Shown: positions 32,559 to 33,633 of the stretch, piece after piece | Position numbering within the stretch: position 1 is the first letter of the stretch | Layout: each line of letters begins with the position of its first letter | Assembly (NCBI GenBank): GCA_035293945.1 | Contig: DATGLV010000035.1 | Location: 1 to 33,633, forward strand | Source of the DNA: VAZQ01 sp035293945 | GTDB taxonomy: Bacteria; Pseudomonadota; Alphaproteobacteria; Rhizobiales; Xanthobacteraceae | Length of the DNA: 33,633 nt | Reading direction: 5' to 3' | Notes under the pieces: model-generated | Told to the model about the DNA's origin: nothing | What the model saw: only the letters and a program-made list of their open reading frames with translations | Databases searched by the model: none | Made by a program: the position numbers and the translations under genes

Positions 32559-33633
32559 TTAGGCGTGCGCTGAGGCCAGCGGCTGGTGGTCACTCGGGGT
32601 CTCAGTGATAAGCGTACCGCCGTGGCCATCACCAGACATCGCAAAACTCCCGGCGATGTATTGACCGAGCAAGGCTATCTGAGCTGCATGGCTGCCGTCG
32701 CTTACGGTGAGTGCGCCCGGAGAACCGTCACTGGCCGCCGAATACGCGAGCGTTGTGGCCGCGCCGAACCCGATATCTGACAGGTCGATCGCGTCGTCAC
32801 TTGCGAAGCCGGCGATGGTTCCGCTGAACTGCTGCGAATCGCAGAGCTGAATGCTTTCCATACTACCGGTCGCGAAGGAGATGTCGGCCGACGACGCGCC
32901 CAAGAATTCGAGCCTCTCTCCCTGTTGGACAATAAAGCTCTGACTCGGACCGGCAGCGTCCGTTGCTTCGCTCATCCATGTGCCGGTTGGGTCGTTCGAC
33001 ACGGCCGGGGATAGAGAATTCGATGTCGAGGGCGGGTCCGTAATGAGGGAGCCGCCATGACCGTCGCTCGATTGCACAAAGCTATTGGCACTGTAAGTGC
33101 CGGATATGTTGAGCAGCGCCGAGTAGCCCACCGCCACGCCGCCGCTGGTCGAAGTGACGCTAGTGACGACCCAGAGCGTGCCGCCTGTATTGTCGGCGTT
33201 TGCGACGTACTGTGGCTGGTAAAGCGAGCCGAAGTACTGGACGTTAGTGAGGTCCACGTAGTTGCCGAGGGCGAGGCCCGAGATCGTGCCCCCGTAACCC
33301 TGCGATCCGTCGACTTTGAGTGTACCGGTCGAGCCAGAATCAAACGTGATGTTGGCATTTGAGGGACCGCTGAATTCTAGGATTGAACTTCCGCTGATTT
33401 CGCCGCTTCCCCCGCCGATCGTGCCAGCAACAAAGAGGTTGCCGCCATCGGCTTTCAAGAGGCCAGTATTCGTGACGGCACCAGTTAGATTGAGCGTCCC
33501 GGTCTCGACATCAACCGTGCCGGTGTTGTTGAACAGCGTGGAGATCGTCGAGGTCAGCGACCCGCCATTCTTGGTCCAGGTGCCGGCATTGTTCACCGCC
33601 GCCGTCAAACCGGTGTCCGTGCCGCCGTGATTG
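32559..33633 (-). CDS. C-terminal part of a large repetitive surface/secreted protein
   Basis: The frame is open to the right window edge (residues NHGGTDTGLTAAVNNAG at the edge), so the start lies outside; about 357 residues are visible. Composition is rich in Gly, Ser, Thr, Asn and Asp with almost no Cys, as in beta-helical or beta-strand-repeat adhesins. First comes a filamentous part (FNNTGTVDVETGTLNLTGAV), then two copies of a unit of about 110 residues. Each has a GTIxGxAxxxxxDLxxxxF core and ends SSDGHGGSLITDPP or SGDGHGGTLITETP; the second also has VSDGSHAAQIALLGQY. Such ends are common in very large Bradyrhizobium proteins exported to the cell surface, probably by a type I route. No transporter gene is visible. 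Confidence 0.8.
   Translation of the reverse strand, partial: NHGGTDTGLTAAVNNAGTWTKNGGSLTSTISTLFNNTGTVDVETGTLNLTGAVTNTGLLKADGGNLFVAGTIGGGSGEISGSSILEFSGPSNANITFDSGSTGTLKVDGSQGYGGTISGLALGNYVDLTNVQYFGSLYQPQYVANADNTGGTLWVVTSVTSTSGGVAVGYSALLNISGTYSANSFVQSSDGHGGSLITDPPSTSNSLSPAVSNDPTGTWMSEATDAAGPSQSFIVQQGERLEFLGASSADISFATGSMESIQLCDSQQFSGTIAGFASDDAIDLSDIGFGAATTLAYSAASDGSPGALTVSDGSHAAQIALLGQYIAGSFAMSGDGHGGTLITETPSDHQPLASAHA

Overview
The window looks like the chromosome of a high-GC alphaproteobacterium, most likely a member of the Hyphomicrobiales (Bradyrhizobium / Rhodopseudomonas / Pseudolabrys-like). The pointers are the protein families (Bug-type binding receptor, family III CoA-transferase, UbiD decarboxylase, RopB/Omp25-like barrel, MctP with its DUF3311 partner) and two kinds of dispersed palindromic repeat that I recognise from that group. 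There are no rRNA or tRNA genes, CRISPR arrays, insertion sequences or phage genes. The theme is acyl-CoA and carboxylic-acid metabolism.

Layout. (1) 1-5537: an acyl-activation block, with a partial ThDP-dependent enzyme and a GNAT acyltransferase on the minus strand, diverging from a tightly overlapping ACP / AMP-ligase / SDR operon, then a convergent FATP/FadD6-type acyl-CoA synthetase. (2) 5834-8220: a metY-metA methionine pair. (3) 8292-10019: an orphan periplasmic PQQ dehydrogenase whose catalytic loop carries the Asp-x-Asp seen in lanthanide-dependent enzymes. (4) 10045-11463: an outer-membrane protein made of two tandem copies of an eight-stranded barrel. (5) 11700-18335: a catabolic locus. 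The minus-strand operon Bug receptor / CoA-transferase / UbiD decarboxylase diverges from acyl-CoA dehydrogenase / SDR / remnant of a second Bug gene / YciA-like thioesterase. (6) 18612-26279: a beta-oxidation run of FadE-like dehydrogenase, thiolase, FadJ-like hydratase-dehydrogenase and acetyl-CoA hydrolase/CoA-transferase. (7) 26314-28078: MctP-like monocarboxylate symporter with its DUF3311 partner. (8) 28225-32192: an orphan ModA-like binding protein diverging from a LeuC-LeuD paralogue pair and a PEP-mutase/isocitrate-lyase superfamily protein. (9) 32559-33633: the C-terminal end of a large repetitive surface protein, followed by a strong intrinsic terminator.

How the parts may work together (inference): region 5 imports an organic acid, moves CoA onto it and decarboxylates or oxidises it; region 6 completes acyl-CoA breakdown to acetyl-CoA and may release or exchange acetate; region 7 takes up short monocarboxylates; region 8 has the layout hydratase (large + small subunit) plus C-C lyase, as in pathways for substituted malates such as dimethylmalate or methylcitrate.

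The most interesting points are the LeuCD/lyase cassette with an altered active-site motif, the thiolase gene with no standard start codon for its essential N-terminus, the DYD-type PQQ dehydrogenase without the vicinal disulfide, the ACP/ligase/SDR/GNAT mini-cluster, and an SDR and an acyl-CoA dehydrogenase that both lack canonical catalytic residues.
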